64,000 bases of DNA from Cryptosporangium arvum DSM 44712 (GTDB lineage Bacteria; Actinomycetota; Actinomycetes; Mycobacteriales; Cryptosporangiaceae). The position numbers were made by a program, and so were the translations under genes. Within the stretch, counting starts at the first letter, position 1. Every line of letters starts with the position of its first letter. The notes beneath the pieces were generated by a model that saw only the letters and a list, made by a program, of their open reading frames with translations, was not told where the DNA came from and searched no databases. The DNA is taken from assembly GCF_000585375.1 (NCBI RefSeq), contig NZ_KK073874.1, forward strand, positions 7,785,913 to 7,849,912. Direction: 5' to 3'. Shown here piece by piece: positions 1 to 8,633 of this stretch.

Positions 1-534
1 GACGCGGGTGACCGGCCGCTCGAGCATCCGCTCGGACGCCGCGACCTGGATCTGATAGGCCGAGGTGAGTGTGTCGAGCGTCTCGTCGGAGAGGTCGAAG
101 CTGTTCTCGGCGGTGTCGATCTGGACGCCGCGCTGACCGTTCGCGCTGCGTGCCGACCCCTCGTCGGAGGCCACCGTGACGCCATGGCCCGGCACGTTGC
201 GGACGAACGCCGTCGCGGTCAGCTCACCCCACCGCGACCAGCTACGGAAGAGTTTCGTGCCCTGGTAGCCGGTGTCGGCCTGCGCGCGGCCGGCCCGGCG
301 CAGCAGCCGGAGCGCCTCCTGCTCGGCGGGACCGAGCGGCCGGCCGGCGGTGAACGGCGCGGCGCGCGGGGCGGAGCCGCCCGATTGACCGGCGCCGAGC
401 GTCTCGGTGGGGGCGGGGACGAACAGGTAGACGCCGGTGGAGCACACCACGGCGCCGAGCGCACCCGCGCCCACCACCAGAACCAGGCGCCGGGCCGCAC
501 GGAGCAGCCCGGCACGAGGGTCGACCAGTTTCAC
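1..534 (-). CDS. RseB/MucB-like regulator of SigE, N-terminal part
   Basis: The gene begins at GTG 534, which overlaps the anti-sigma stop codon as GTGA, and runs off the left edge, so the C-terminus is missing. About 178 codons are visible. They start with an Arg-rich stretch and one hydrophobic segment (about residues 15-40), then a Pro/Ala-rich linker, then a soluble extracytoplasmic part containing GYQGTKLFRSW. This topology and the position directly after sigE and its anti-sigma gene fit the MucB/RseB family, which modulates anti-sigma cleavage at the outer face of the membrane. The family call rests mainly on position and topology. An HtrA-type protease would be another possible member of such an operon, but no protease motif is visible here. 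Confidence 0.5.
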   Translation of the reverse strand, partial: MKLVDPRAGLLRAARRLVLVVGAGALGAVVCSTGVYLFVPAPTETLGAGQSGGSAPRAAPFTAGRPLGPAEQEALRLLRRAGRAQADTGYQGTKLFRSWSRWGELTATAFVRNVPGHGVTVASDEGSARSANGQRGVQIDTAENSFDLSDETLDTLTSAYQIQVAASERMLERPVTRV

Positions 535-1145
535 TCGTCGGTGTCCGCGACGTCGACGACCGAGGCCTCCCGATCGCCGCCCGGCACGCCGCTGGTGACC
601 GCGCCGTGCTCCTTGATGTACGTCAGGACCGGCGGGTTGACGGTGCTCGTGGGCTGATCGCCGCCGAGGACGACCACGGTGCCCAGGCTCAGCGCGAACG
701 CGGCGACGCCGCCCACCGCGGTGGCCACGACGCTGCGGCGCAGGCGGCGGCCCGTCGGGCGCGCGCCACCCGGACGGCGACCGGCCGGACGACGCCGGCC
801 CGGAGCCACCGCGATCGGGCGGCGGCCGGACACCGGACGACCGGCGGGCGCGACCGACCGGAAGCTGGCCTCCAGCCGCACCGGCGGCAGTTCGGGCGTG
901 GCCCGCTCGGTGGGTGTGCACTCTGGCAACGCCCGGAGCCGCTCGAGCAGCGAGTCGGGGCACGGCGGTGGCGCGAGCTTGGCCAGCCGGGCCTTGATCT
1001 GGCGGTGCCCGTCGACCTCGATCCGGCACTCGACGCAGTGGGCCAGGTGGACGAGGGCCCGGTCGCGGGTCGTCGGGTCGAGCGCGTCGTCGGCGAACGC
1101 GGACGCGAGCTCTCCGAGGTGCGGGTCCCGGCGCGGCGAGGTCAT
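531..1145 (-). CDS. rseA: zinc-finger anti-sigma factor (RseA type)
   Basis: This 204-residue protein most likely binds and inhibits the SigE-type sigma factor encoded just upstream. The N-terminal domain has the ZAS signature H-x3-C-x2-C in HLAHCVEC (about residues 33-40). A Pro/Arg-rich linker follows, then one transmembrane helix (about residues 140-165, [20 protein letters not shown]) and an extracytoplasmic tail. The start ATG 1145 overlaps the sigma gene stop as ATGA, which indicates translational coupling. The same sigma/anti-sigma order is found at mycobacterial sigE-rseA. The tail after the membrane helix is short, so signal perception probably needs the RseB-like partner downstream. 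Confidence 0.85.
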   Translation of the reverse strand: MTSPRRDPHLGELASAFADDALDPTTRDRALVHLAHCVECRIEVDGHRQIKARLAKLAPPPCPDSLLERLRALPECTPTERATPELPPVRLEASFRSVAPAGRPVSGRRPIAVAPGRRRPAGRRPGGARPTGRRLRRSVVATAVGGVAAFALSLGTVVVLGGDQPTSTVNPPVLTYIKEHGAVTSGVPGGDREASVVDVADTDE

Positions 1146-1789
1146 GAGACGCCGTCCACGGGGTTGGAGCTGCTGCGCGGCGCACGGTGGGCCAGCGCCT
1201 CGCGGAGCTGGCTGCGGCCGCGGTGGATACGGCTGCGCACGGTGCCGAGCTTCACGCCGAGCGTCGCCGCGATCTCCTCGTAGGAGAGGCCCTCGATGTC
1301 GCAGAGCACGACCGGGGCACGGAAGTCCGGCGGCAGGTCGGCCAGCGCGCGCTGCACGTCGTCGTCGAGGTTCTCGTCGATGTAGACCTGCTCGGGGCTG
1401 CGCTCGCGGCCGGGCACGCGCTCGGCGTCGTCGGGCAGCGCCTCGAAGCGGATCCGGGCGCGACGGCGGGCCAGGTCGAGGAAGAGGTTCGTGGTGATGC
1501 GGTGCAACCAGCCCTCGAACGTGCCGGGGCGGTAGCGGTCGAGCGCGCGGAACACCCGGACGAAGACCTCCTGCGTGAGGTCCTCGGCGTCGGGCCGGTT
1601 GCCGGTGAGGCGGTAGGCCAGCCGGTACACCCGCGCGGAGTGCTCGCGGACCACCTCGTCCCACGCGGGCGGGTCCCAGCTCACAGGCTCGGTGAAGTTG
1701 GCCTGGGTGGGAACCATCTCTTCAGCGGAGTCCCCGGAGGCTTGCACCAAGGCGACCTCCTTCTCAGGCGCTACAGGTGTGATCACCAT
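1142..1789 (-). CDS. sigE: ECF sigma factor, SigE type
   Basis: This is an extracytoplasmic-function sigma factor. Region 2 contains [17 protein letters not shown] and [18 protein letters not shown]; region 4 contains [20 protein letters not shown] followed by [10 protein letters not shown]. These segments closely resemble mycobacterial SigE, which directs the response to cell-envelope stress. ATG 1789 was chosen because GGGAGG lies 11 nt upstream; a TTG at 1867 would add 26 residues without a ribosome site. The gene heads a three-gene operon with its anti-sigma factor and an RseB-like protein, and faces an O-methyltransferase gene as in Mycobacterium (Rv1220c-sigE). Confidence 0.9.
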   Translation of the reverse strand: MVITPVAPEKEVALVQASGDSAEEMVPTQANFTEPVSWDPPAWDEVVREHSARVYRLAYRLTGNRPDAEDLTQEVFVRVFRALDRYRPGTFEGWLHRITTNLFLDLARRRARIRFEALPDDAERVPGRERSPEQVYIDENLDDDVQRALADLPPDFRAPVVLCDIEGLSYEEIAATLGVKLGTVRSRIHRGRSQLREALAHRAPRSSSNPVDGVS

Positions 1790-1931
1790 TGTGCCCGGGC
1801 CCTCCCAATACTCGCTGAGACGCGGCTGAGGAAACTCACGCCGCACCAGTGCCTTCCTGCCTGCCAACGGATCGCAGGCTCAGCGCGTTCCCCTACCCTG
1901 TCCGAGGCGACGCTGGGACGGGAGGACTGTG

Positions 1932-2609
1932 ATGGATGCCTCAGCGCGCCCCGGTACGCCTCCTATGCCCGATAGATCCGGCAATTCCGGGCTCGGGCTG
2001 GGGCGGCTGGACGTCGCGGCCGAAGACTCGATCCTGACCGCCGCGCGTGCCCGGGCCGAGGAACTCGGCTGTCTGGCGATCTCCCCCGACTGCGGCGCCG
2101 CACTCCGCCTGCTGGCCGCCGCGATGCGCGCCAGGGCGGTCGTCGAGGTCGGCACCGGCACCGGCGTGAGCGGACTGTGGGTGCTGCGTGGCATGCGCGC
2201 CGACGGCATCCTCACGAGCATCGACGCCGAAGCGGAGCTGCAGAGCGCGGCCCGGTTGGCGTTCCGCGAGGCCGGCGTCCCGGCCAGCCGCGCCCGGCTG
2301 ATCAACGGCCGGGCGCTCGACGTGCTCCCCCGGCTCGCCGACGGCTACTACGACATGGTGCTGATCAGCGACGCACCGGTCGCCGAGTACCCGGAGTACC
2401 TGGTGGAGTCGCTGCGGCTCCTGCGCCCGGGCGGCGCGGTGGCGTTCGGCGGCGTCCTGCTCGACGGCCGGGTCGCGGACTCGACGGTCCGCGACCCCAT
2501 CACCGTGCTGCTGCGCGATCTGCTCCGCACGATCCGCGACCACCCGCGGCTGACGCCGGCGATCCTCCCGGTCGACGACGGCCTGCTGGTCGCGGTACTG
2601 AGCCAGTAG
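1932..2609 (+). CDS. SAM-dependent O-methyltransferase (Rv1220c type)
   Basis: This 225-residue class I methyltransferase belongs to the catechol/caffeoyl-CoA O-methyltransferase family. The SAM-binding glycine loop is VVEVGTGTGVSGLWVLRGM near residue 62, and LLRPGGAVAFGGVLLDG forms the later strand. ATG 1932 has GGAGG six nucleotides upstream; a GTG at 1929 is possible. It is divergent from sigE across about 140 bp, the same arrangement as Rv1220c beside sigE in Mycobacterium. The substrate is unknown in this family branch. Confidence 0.82.
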   Translation: MDASARPGTPPMPDRSGNSGLGLGRLDVAAEDSILTAARARAEELGCLAISPDCGAALRLLAAAMRARAVVEVGTGTGVSGLWVLRGMRADGILTSIDAEAELQSAARLAFREAGVPASRARLINGRALDVLPRLADGYYDMVLISDAPVAEYPEYLVESLRLLRPGGAVAFGGVLLDGRVADSTVRDPITVLLRDLLRTIRDHPRLTPAILPVDDGLLVAVLSQ

Positions 2610-2620
2610 GGGCGCAGAGC

Positions 2621-3850
2621 CTAGAGTTCGACGGGCTGGCCCTTACCGAGCACGACGATGCCGCCCTCGCTGACCCGGTAGTGGTGCCGGTCGAAGTCCG
2701 CGTCGACGCCGATGCGCGCGCCGGGCGGAACGACCACGTTCTTGTCCAGGATCGCGTTGCGCACGATCGCGCCCTCACCGATGACGACGCCGTTGAGCAG
2801 CACGGACTCCGTCACCTCGGCCTTGGCGCCGACGAGCACGCCGGGCGAGAGCACCGAGTCGCGCACCTCACCGGTGACGATGCAGCCGGCCGAGACGATC
2901 GACTCGGTGGCCCGCCCGGTCAACGCGAACTTCGCCGGCGGCAGCTGCGGCATCGACGTGAGGATCGGCCAGGACCGGTTGTAGAGGTTGAACACCGGGT
3001 GGACCGAAGCCAGGTCGCGGTGCGCCTCGTAGTACGAGTCGATCGTCCCGACGTCACGCCAGTAACCGCGGTCGCGATCGGTCTGACCGGGCACCTCGTT
3101 GTGGGAGAAGTCGTAGACCGCGGCCTCGCCCTTGCCCACCAGCATCGGGATGATGTTGCCGCCCATGTCGTGCGCGGACGAGGGGTCCTCGGCGTCCAGG
3201 CGCAGCGCTTCCAGCAGCGTCTTCGTCGTGAAGACGTAGTTGCCCATCGACGCGTAGGCCACGTTCGGGTCGTCGGGGACGCCCGGCGGGTCCTTCGGCT
3301 TCTCCAGGAACTCGGCGATCGTCCGGCCGTCGTCGGCGGTCTTGATCACGCCGAACGCGGTGGCCTCGTGGCGCGGCACCCGGATGCCCGCGACCGTCAC
3401 GCCGGCGCCGGAGAACACGTGCTGCTCGATCATCTGGGCCGGATCCATCCGGTACACGTGATCGGCGCCGAAAACCGCGATGTACTCCGGGTCCTCGTCG
3501 TAGACGAGGTTCAGCGACTGGTAGATCGCGTCGGCCGAACCGGTGTACCACCGCGGGCCGAGCCGCTGCTGGGCCGGCACCGGCGTCACGTAGTTGCCGA
3601 GCAGCGTGCTCATGCGCCACGTCGTGGTGATGTGCCGGTCGAGCGAGTGCGATTTGTACTGGGTCAGCACGCAGATCTTCCGGATCTCCGCGTTCGCCAG
3701 GTTCGAGAGAACGAAGTCGATCAGCCGATAGGGACCGCCGAAGGGGACCGCGGGCTTGGCCCGGTCCGCTGTCAGCGGCATCAGCCGCTTGCCCTCGCCA
3801 CCGGCGAGGACGATGCCGAGAACTGAACGTGTCACCGAGCCACCCACCAT
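2621..3850 (-). CDS. glgC: glucose-1-phosphate adenylyltransferase
   Basis: GlgC makes ADP-glucose from glucose 1-phosphate and ATP, the committed step for glycogen and, in actinobacteria, for maltose-1-phosphate synthesis. The 409-residue protein has the nucleotidyltransferase signature [20 protein letters not shown] at its N-terminus, [11 protein letters not shown], the GADHVYRMD active-site segment, and a C-terminal left-handed beta-helix ([17 protein letters not shown] and following). Length and motifs are typical. It is divergent from the glycosyltransferase that uses its product, with a 110-bp shared upstream region. Confidence 0.95.
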   Translation of the reverse strand: MVGGSVTRSVLGIVLAGGEGKRLMPLTADRAKPAVPFGGPYRLIDFVLSNLANAEIRKICVLTQYKSHSLDRHITTTWRMSTLLGNYVTPVPAQQRLGPRWYTGSADAIYQSLNLVYDEDPEYIAVFGADHVYRMDPAQMIEQHVFSGAGVTVAGIRVPRHEATAFGVIKTADDGRTIAEFLEKPKDPPGVPDDPNVAYASMGNYVFTTKTLLEALRLDAEDPSSAHDMGGNIIPMLVGKGEAAVYDFSHNEVPGQTDRDRGYWRDVGTIDSYYEAHRDLASVHPVFNLYNRSWPILTSMPQLPPAKFALTGRATESIVSAGCIVTGEVRDSVLSPGVLVGAKAEVTESVLLNGVVIGEGAIVRNAILDKNVVVPPGARIGVDADFDRHHYRVSEGGIVVLGKGQPVEL

Positions 3851-3960
3851 AGTGCGACCCTAGTTCCCCGCGAACCGTGGACCTAGTCGCGTTGATGGCT
3901 TTGGGTTTAACACCGTTGACACAGTCGGGTAAGTCACGGTCGGCACCGTAGGGTGTGCGC
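3851..3960. promoter_or_regulatory. shared upstream region of glgC and glgA/glgM
   Basis: This 110-bp divergent intergenic region is less GC-rich than its flanks. A TTGACA hexamer lies at 3916-3921 on the plus strand, but no convincing -10 box follows at 16-18 bp. TAGGGT at 3949-3954 sits too far away to pair with it. On the minus strand the sequence next to the glgC start also contains TAGGGT. Promoter assignment is therefore tentative; the region must serve both genes. Confidence 0.35.
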
Positions 3961-5112
3961 ATGCGCGTCGCGGTCCTGACGAACGAGTACCCGCCCGAGG
4001 TGTACGGGGGTGCCGGCGTTCACGTCGACTTCCTCGTCCGAGAGCTTCGTCGCCTGGTCGAGGTCGAAGTGCACTGCTTCGGCAAGCCCCGCAAGGACGC
4101 CCGCGCCTACCAGGCTCCGAGCGAGCTGGCCGACGCCAACGGCGCGCTCCGTGCGCTCGCCATCGACCTGGAGATGGCCGACGGCGTCGGCGACGTCAGC
4201 GTCATCCACTCCCACACCTGGTACGCGAACCTGGGCGGCCACCTGGCCAAGCTGCTGCACGACAAGCCGCACGTGGTCACCGCGCACTCGCTCGAGCCGC
4301 TGCGGCCGTGGAAGGCCGAGCAGCTCGGTGGCGGGTACCGCATCTCGTCCTGGGCGGAGCGCACCGCGTACGAGGCCGCCGACGCCGTGATCGCGGTCAG
4401 CAACGGCATGCGCGACGACGTCCTCACCGCCTACCCCGCCCTCGACGCCGCCCGCGTCCACGTCGTCCACAACGGCGTCGACACCGAGCTGTACTCGCCG
4501 ACCACCGACGACGCCGCGCTGCACAAGGTGGGCATCGACCCCGACCGGCCCTACGTCCTGTACGTCGGGCGCATCACCAAGCAGAAGGGCATCACGCACC
4601 TGCTGGCGGCGGCCGAGCGGCTGGACAAGGACGTGCAGCTGGTGCTGTGCGCCTCGGCGCCGGACACCCCGGAGATCGCGGCCGAGGTCACCGAGCGCAT
4701 CGAGCGCCTGCGCGCCGCCGGGCACACCGTGCTCCACCAGGCCGAGATGCTGCCGCGCGAGGAGGTCATCTCGCTGCTCAGCCACGCGGCGGTGTTCGCC
4801 TGCCCCTCGGTGTACGAGCCGCTCGGCATCGTCAACCTGGAGGCGATGGCGTGCCGGGCACCGGTGGTGGCCAGCGCGGTCGGCGGCATCCCCGAGGTGG
4901 TGCAGGACGGCGTCACCGGGCTGCTCGTGCCCTACACGCCCGATGACCTGCCCACGTTCGAGGCCGGCCTGGCCGACGCACTGGCGTCCGTCGTGAGCGA
5001 CCCGATCCGCGGCAGCGAACTGGGCCGCGCCGGACGCCGGCGCGCCGTCGACCTGTTCAGCTGGGAAGCGATCGCCGAACAGACGAGCACGGTCTACATG
5101 TCGCTGGGTTAG
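3961..5112 (+). CDS. glgM: GT4 glycosyltransferase, glycogen/maltose-1-phosphate synthase type
   Basis: This 383-residue GT-B fold enzyme uses ADP-glucose. It matches the short actinobacterial glgA family (Rv1212c), which in mycobacteria acts as the alpha-maltose-1-phosphate synthase GlgM feeding the GlgE pathway; older annotations call it glycogen synthase. Visible motifs are EYPPEVYGGAGVHV near the N-terminus, the linker YVGRITKQKGI, and the C-terminal donor-site motif PSVYEPLGIVNLEAMACRAP with the E-x7-E pair. ATG 3961 was preferred to GTG 3955. It ends 4 nt inside the convergent pepA gene. Which product it makes cannot be told from sequence alone. Confidence 0.88.
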   Translation: MRVAVLTNEYPPEVYGGAGVHVDFLVRELRRLVEVEVHCFGKPRKDARAYQAPSELADANGALRALAIDLEMADGVGDVSVIHSHTWYANLGGHLAKLLHDKPHVVTAHSLEPLRPWKAEQLGGGYRISSWAERTAYEAADAVIAVSNGMRDDVLTAYPALDAARVHVVHNGVDTELYSPTTDDAALHKVGIDPDRPYVLYVGRITKQKGITHLLAAAERLDKDVQLVLCASAPDTPEIAAEVTERIERLRAAGHTVLHQAEMLPREEVISLLSHAAVFACPSVYEPLGIVNLEAMACRAPVVASAVGGIPEVVQDGVTGLLVPYTPDDLPTFEAGLADALASVVSDPIRGSELGRAGRRRAVDLFSWEAIAEQTSTVYMSLG

Positions 5113-6842
5113 AGCGACTCGAGATACCGCGCCAGGGTGCGGGCACCCCAGCCGGTGGCGCCCTTGGTCAGCTCGTCGTTGGGCCCGTCGGACCAGGCCG
5201 GGCCGGACATGTCGATGTGGACCCACCGGTCACGGGCCGCCCCGGTGAACGGCCGCAGGAACAGCGCTGCGGTGGCGGTCTGTGCACCGCGTCCGCCGGA
5301 ATTGTTGGCGTCTGCGACGTCCGAGTCGATCTGCTCCAGATAGTCCTCCGGCAGCGGCATCTGCCAGACCCGCTCGCCGGCCTGCTCGGCCGCGTCGGAC
5401 AACGCCTTCGCCAGATCGTCGTCCTCCGAGAACAACGCCGCGGTGCGCTTCCCGAGCGCGACCGACTGGCCGCCGGTCAGCGTGGCCAGATCGATCAGCA
5501 CGTCGGGCTGCAGGGTGGCGACCGCGTACGCCAGCGCGTCGCCGAGCACCATCCGGCCCTCGGCGTCGGTGCTGAAGATCTCCGACGTGCGCCCGCCGTA
5601 GTGACGCACGACGTCGCCGGGGCGGTACGCCGTGCCGCTCGGCATGTTCTCGGCCAGCGGCACCAGCACCGTGACCCGCAGCGCGAGCTCCTGTGCCGCC
5701 GCGGCGAGCACCGCGCCGACCACGGCCGCCCCGCCACCCATGTCCTTCTTCATCATCTGCATGCCCTGCGCGGGCTTGATCGAGATGCCGCCGGTGTCGA
5801 ACGTGATGCCCTTGCCGACCAGGACGACGTGGCGCAGCGTGTGCAGCTCGACCCCCGGCGGAGCCCAGCGCAGCTCCAGCAGGCGCGGACCGCGGGTGGA
5901 GCCGCCGCCGACGGCGAGGACACCGCCGAACTTGTTGGCTTCGAGCCACTCGGGGTCGCGGACCTGCACGTCGATGCCGAGCACCGCGGCGCTCTCGGTC
6001 GCCTGGTCGGCGAACCACTCCGGGCTCTTGATGTTGCTCGGCGTGTTCACCAGGTCCCGGGCGAACACGGTGCCGTTCGCGACCGCGCGGGCGCGGGTCA
6101 CGGCGTCGGCGAAGCGGCCCGGGTCCTCGGTGACGACCCGGATGCTGCGTAGCGTCGGCGGCTTCGGGTCGGACGCGAGCGTGAAGCGGTACGAGGCGAG
6201 CAGCGCACCCTCGAAGAGGCCGCGGACGGCGTCGGGCGTGACGTCGGTGGGGAGCGCGAGCACGACCTCGGGGTCACCGGAGGCCGCACGGACCAACGCC
6301 GCACCGGCCTTGCGCCAGTCCTTCTCCGCACCCTCGCCGGTACCGACCAGCAGCACCACCGCGGGTGAACCGCCGGGCAGCGGCAGCGTGGCGACCTCGC
6401 CGGCCTTGCCCTTCGCCGGTGGTTCGGGCCGCCGCTCGTCACCGAGCCAGGCGTCCAGCGTCGCCGCGAGGCCGTCCGGGAGCGCGTACGGCGTGTCCAG
6501 CAGCACGGCCGGCGCCGACCGCTCGTCCTCGTCGGCGTCCGCAGCGAGGGCGCCGTCCACCGCCGCGCCTTCGGCGCCGGGCGCGCCGGCGCCCGGCTGA
6601 ACGTCCGCGACGTCGTGCGCGCCGGCGGACTGCGGGGCACCTTCGACGTCCGCGACGGCTCCGGGTGCGTCGGCGGGGGCGGCACCCTCGACGATCTCCG
6701 CGTCGGTCAGGGCGCCGGACGCGCCGGCCCGCGTGGTCTCCGCCGCCTCCGCGGTGGGCTCGTCCGGCGCCGTCGGCAGTGCGAGCACCACCGGCGTGTC
6801 GGCGGAGTGATCGGCGACAGCCACCAGTCGGACGTCGAGCAC
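5109..6842 (-). CDS. pepA: leucyl aminopeptidase (M17) with an N-terminal low-complexity insert
   Basis: This is a di-metal cytosolic aminopeptidase of family M17. The C-terminal catalytic domain shows VGKGITFDTGGISIKP, the metal-binding Asp, and the signature STDAEGRMVLGDALAYA. GTG 6842 is preceded by AGAGGAG at 7 nt spacing. At 577 residues it is longer than the usual 480-500. The excess is an Ala/Asp/Glu/Gly-rich stretch at about residues 28-110 placed inside the N-terminal domain, probably disordered. The gene is convergent with glgA/M and overlaps it by 4 nt. Confidence 0.92.
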   Translation of the reverse strand: MLDVRLVAVADHSADTPVVLALPTAPDEPTAEAAETTRAGASGALTDAEIVEGAAPADAPGAVADVEGAPQSAGAHDVADVQPGAGAPGAEGAAVDGALAADADEDERSAPAVLLDTPYALPDGLAATLDAWLGDERRPEPPAKGKAGEVATLPLPGGSPAVVLLVGTGEGAEKDWRKAGAALVRAASGDPEVVLALPTDVTPDAVRGLFEGALLASYRFTLASDPKPPTLRSIRVVTEDPGRFADAVTRARAVANGTVFARDLVNTPSNIKSPEWFADQATESAAVLGIDVQVRDPEWLEANKFGGVLAVGGGSTRGPRLLELRWAPPGVELHTLRHVVLVGKGITFDTGGISIKPAQGMQMMKKDMGGGAAVVGAVLAAAAQELALRVTVLVPLAENMPSGTAYRPGDVVRHYGGRTSEIFSTDAEGRMVLGDALAYAVATLQPDVLIDLATLTGGQSVALGKRTAALFSEDDDLAKALSDAAEQAGERVWQMPLPEDYLEQIDSDVADANNSGGRGAQTATAALFLRPFTGAARDRWVHIDMSGPAWSDGPNDELTKGATGWGARTLARYLESL

Positions 6843-7004
6843 GCGGGCTCCTCTACGGAAGTGAGTACGTCGGGATCATTCTGCCCACGTGGCCCGGAGC
6901 GGCGGGGAGCGGCCACCCGCAACACGCAGACAACAGACAGCCGACCCGGCCTACACGGTGCGGCTCCGTGTGCGGCTGGGCCGGCTGACCGGCTGAGCGC
7001 GTGA

Positions 7005-7172
7005 TTAACCTGTGACGTTCTTCAGAGCGTCCCCGAGCGCGCTGGCCTCGTCGGGGTTCATCTCGACGACGAGCCGTCCACCGCCTTCGAGCGGTACGCG
7101 CATCACGATGCCGCGGCCCTCCTTGGTGACTTCGAGCGGACCGTCACCTGTCCGCGGCTTCATGGCCGCCAT
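7005..7172 (-). CDS. DUF3117 family small protein (Rv1211 type)
   Basis: This 55-residue protein begins MAAMKPRTGDGPLEVTKEGR and ends with ALKNVTG. The sequence is the highly conserved actinobacterial DUF3117, which lies next to glgA in mycobacteria (Rv1211). ATG 7172 has GAGGGGAG six nucleotides upstream; longer in-frame starts lack a ribosome site and conservation. Its function is unknown. The conserved location suggests a housekeeping role. Confidence 0.88.
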   Translation of the reverse strand: MAAMKPRTGDGPLEVTKEGRGIVMRVPLEGGGRLVVEMNPDEASALGDALKNVTG

Positions 7173-7199
7173 CTCGTGCTCCCCTCGACCGGTAACCGT

Positions 7200-7213
7200 C
7201 CGTACTAGTACGG
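7200..7213. promoter_or_regulatory. 14-bp perfect palindrome upstream of the DUF3117 gene
   Basis: CCGTACTAGTACGG is its own reverse complement and lies 28-41 nt before the DUF3117 start. On the minus strand it contains TACTAG and TAGTAC, either of which could act as a -10 element. It could be an operator overlapping the promoter. No regulator is identified. Confidence 0.35.
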
Positions 7214-7426
7214 TCACTCTTTGCAGGCTCGCTGGATCTCACGCGCCCGGGACATCTCACTACTGTCTTATTCTCGCCCATACCCGCTGGCGTCCCAAAC
7301 TCGACCCGGCTAAACACAGTGGACTAGCACCCGCCGGACCTGCGCAAAAGGCCTCCGGCGGGGCCTGCGGGGTCTCCGCGGCGCGCCGGACGCCCGCACG
7401 GGCGGCGGGGAGATCGAGGTGAGTCG

Positions 7427-8038
7427 TCAGGCCGTACCCACGTGACAGCCCACGATGTGGTCATCGACCATACCGGTTGCCTGCATCAACGCGTACGCGG
7501 TCGTCGGGCCGACGAAGCGGAAACCACGCTTGCGGAGGCTCTTGGCGAGCGTCGTCGACTCGGGCGTGGTGGCCGGCACGTCGGCCCGCGTGCGAGGCCG
7601 GGGGCGCGCGGGCGGCGCGAACGACCAGAGGAGCGCGGAGAGGCCCTCCGGTAGCTGCGCGGCCAGTTTCGCGTTGGCGATCGCGGCGTCGATCTTGGCC
7701 CGGTTGCGAATGATCCCGGTGTCGGCCAGCAGGCGCTCGACGTCCGCGTCGTCGAACGCGGCGACGGCCTCGATCGAGAAGCCGGCGAACGCCCGGCGGA
7801 AGCCTTCGCGGCGACGCAGGATCGTCAGCCAGGAGAGGCCGGACTGGAACGCTTCGAGGCACACCCGTTCGAACAGCGCGTCGTCGCCGGTGAGGCGGCG
7901 CCCCCACTCCCGGTCGTGATAGGCGACGTAGTCCTCCGCGGCGCCCGCCCAGGAGCAGCGCACCAGCCCGTCCGCGCCCCGGACGAGCCCGGCCCGCGCC
8001 AACTCGGAATCTTCCGGCGAAAGCTCCTCCGCCGTCAC
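7427..8038 (-). CDS. tag: DNA-3-methyladenine glycosylase I
   Basis: Tag removes 3-methyladenine from alkylated DNA. The 203-residue protein carries the family motifs VRCSWAG, YHDREWG near residue 41, FQSGLSWLTILRRREGFRRA, and the C-terminal DDHIVGCH that supplies zinc ligands with the early Cys and His. GTG 8038 is the start; no strong ribosome site precedes it. Between its stop and the DUF3117 upstream region (7214-7426) I see no gene, only a weak inverted repeat at 7331-7338/7354-7361. Confidence 0.92.
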   Translation of the reverse strand: MTAEELSPEDSELARAGLVRGADGLVRCSWAGAAEDYVAYHDREWGRRLTGDDALFERVCLEAFQSGLSWLTILRRREGFRRAFAGFSIEAVAAFDDADVERLLADTGIIRNRAKIDAAIANAKLAAQLPEGLSALLWSFAPPARPRPRTRADVPATTPESTTLAKSLRKRGFRFVGPTTAYALMQATGMVDDHIVGCHVGTA

Positions 8039-8060
8039 CGGCGCGCGACCCGATGGGGAG

Positions 8061-8105
8061 ATGTCCCGGCGCGGGATGTCCCGGCGCGGGACGTCCCGGC
8101 GCGGG
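8061..8105. repeat. three tandem 15-bp repeats upstream of tag
   Basis: The unit ATGTCCCGGCGCGGG occurs at 8061-8075 and 8076-8090, with a third copy differing by one base at 8091-8105. A partly related 15-mer follows. The array fills the 85 bp between the tag start and the end of the SRPBCC gene, outside any credible coding frame. Each unit contains an imperfect dyad CCCGgcgCGGG. It could be a slippage product or a regulator binding array for tag. Confidence 0.6.
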
Positions 8106-8123
8106 AGGTGCGGGTGGGACGGG

Positions 8124-8633
8124 TCATCGAGGGATGGTGGCCGCGGCGGCGCGGGTGTTCACGTACCGGCGGAAACGGCGGAGGCCGAGCGCGAGCGCGG
8201 CTCCGGCCAGCGGGCCGGCGACCGGCCAGATGCGGTTGGCGATCGCGGGGAACGGGAGGTGGAGGTCCTCGCTCCAGGCCATCACCGTGCGTTCCGGGCC
8301 GCGCTCGGACAGCCGGAACGCACCGGGGCCCCGCACCAGACGCCCGACGTGCACGACGTCGACCCGGTGCGGTGGCTCCCAGCCGACGACGTGGAAGACG
8401 TCGAGGAAGCCCACCCGGCCGACGCCGGTGAACGCGTGCACGACGGTTCCGACGCCGCGCCCGTCACCGGCGACGACCTCGACCCGCGTGAACGGGATCC
8501 AGCGGGCCTGCGCGGGCCAGTCGGTGGCGGCCGCGAACACCGTGTCGATGTCGGCGTCCACGGTCACCTCGGCTTCGACCCGCCCGGGCCCGGCCACGGC
8601 GAGCTCAGCCGGGATCCCGGCGACCCCGGTCAT
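8124..8633 (-). CDS. SRPBCC family protein (polyketide cyclase/dehydrase-like)
   Basis: The 169-residue protein has the START-like layout: an N-terminal strand VEAEVTVDADIDTVFAAATD, the WPAQARWIPF helix region, a central beta-sheet and a long C-terminal helix (LGLRRFRRYVNT). Such proteins bind hydrophobic ligands; no specific function can be given. Its ATG overlaps the stop of the DivIVA-like gene as ATGA, so the two are probably co-translated. Confidence 0.75.
   Translation of the reverse strand: MTGVAGIPAELAVAGPGRVEAEVTVDADIDTVFAAATDWPAQARWIPFTRVEVVAGDGRGVGTVVHAFTGVGRVGFLDVFHVVGWEPPHRVDVVHVGRLVRGPGAFRLSERGPERTVMAWSEDLHLPFPAIANRIWPVAGPLAGAALALGLRRFRRYVNTRAAAATIPR

Noticed and set aside
1790-1867. 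N-terminal extension of SigE to TTG 1867
   Set aside because: No ribosome site; ATG 1789 has GGGAGG upstream. Mycobacterial SigE does have a long N-terminus with alternative starts, so this is not excluded entirely.
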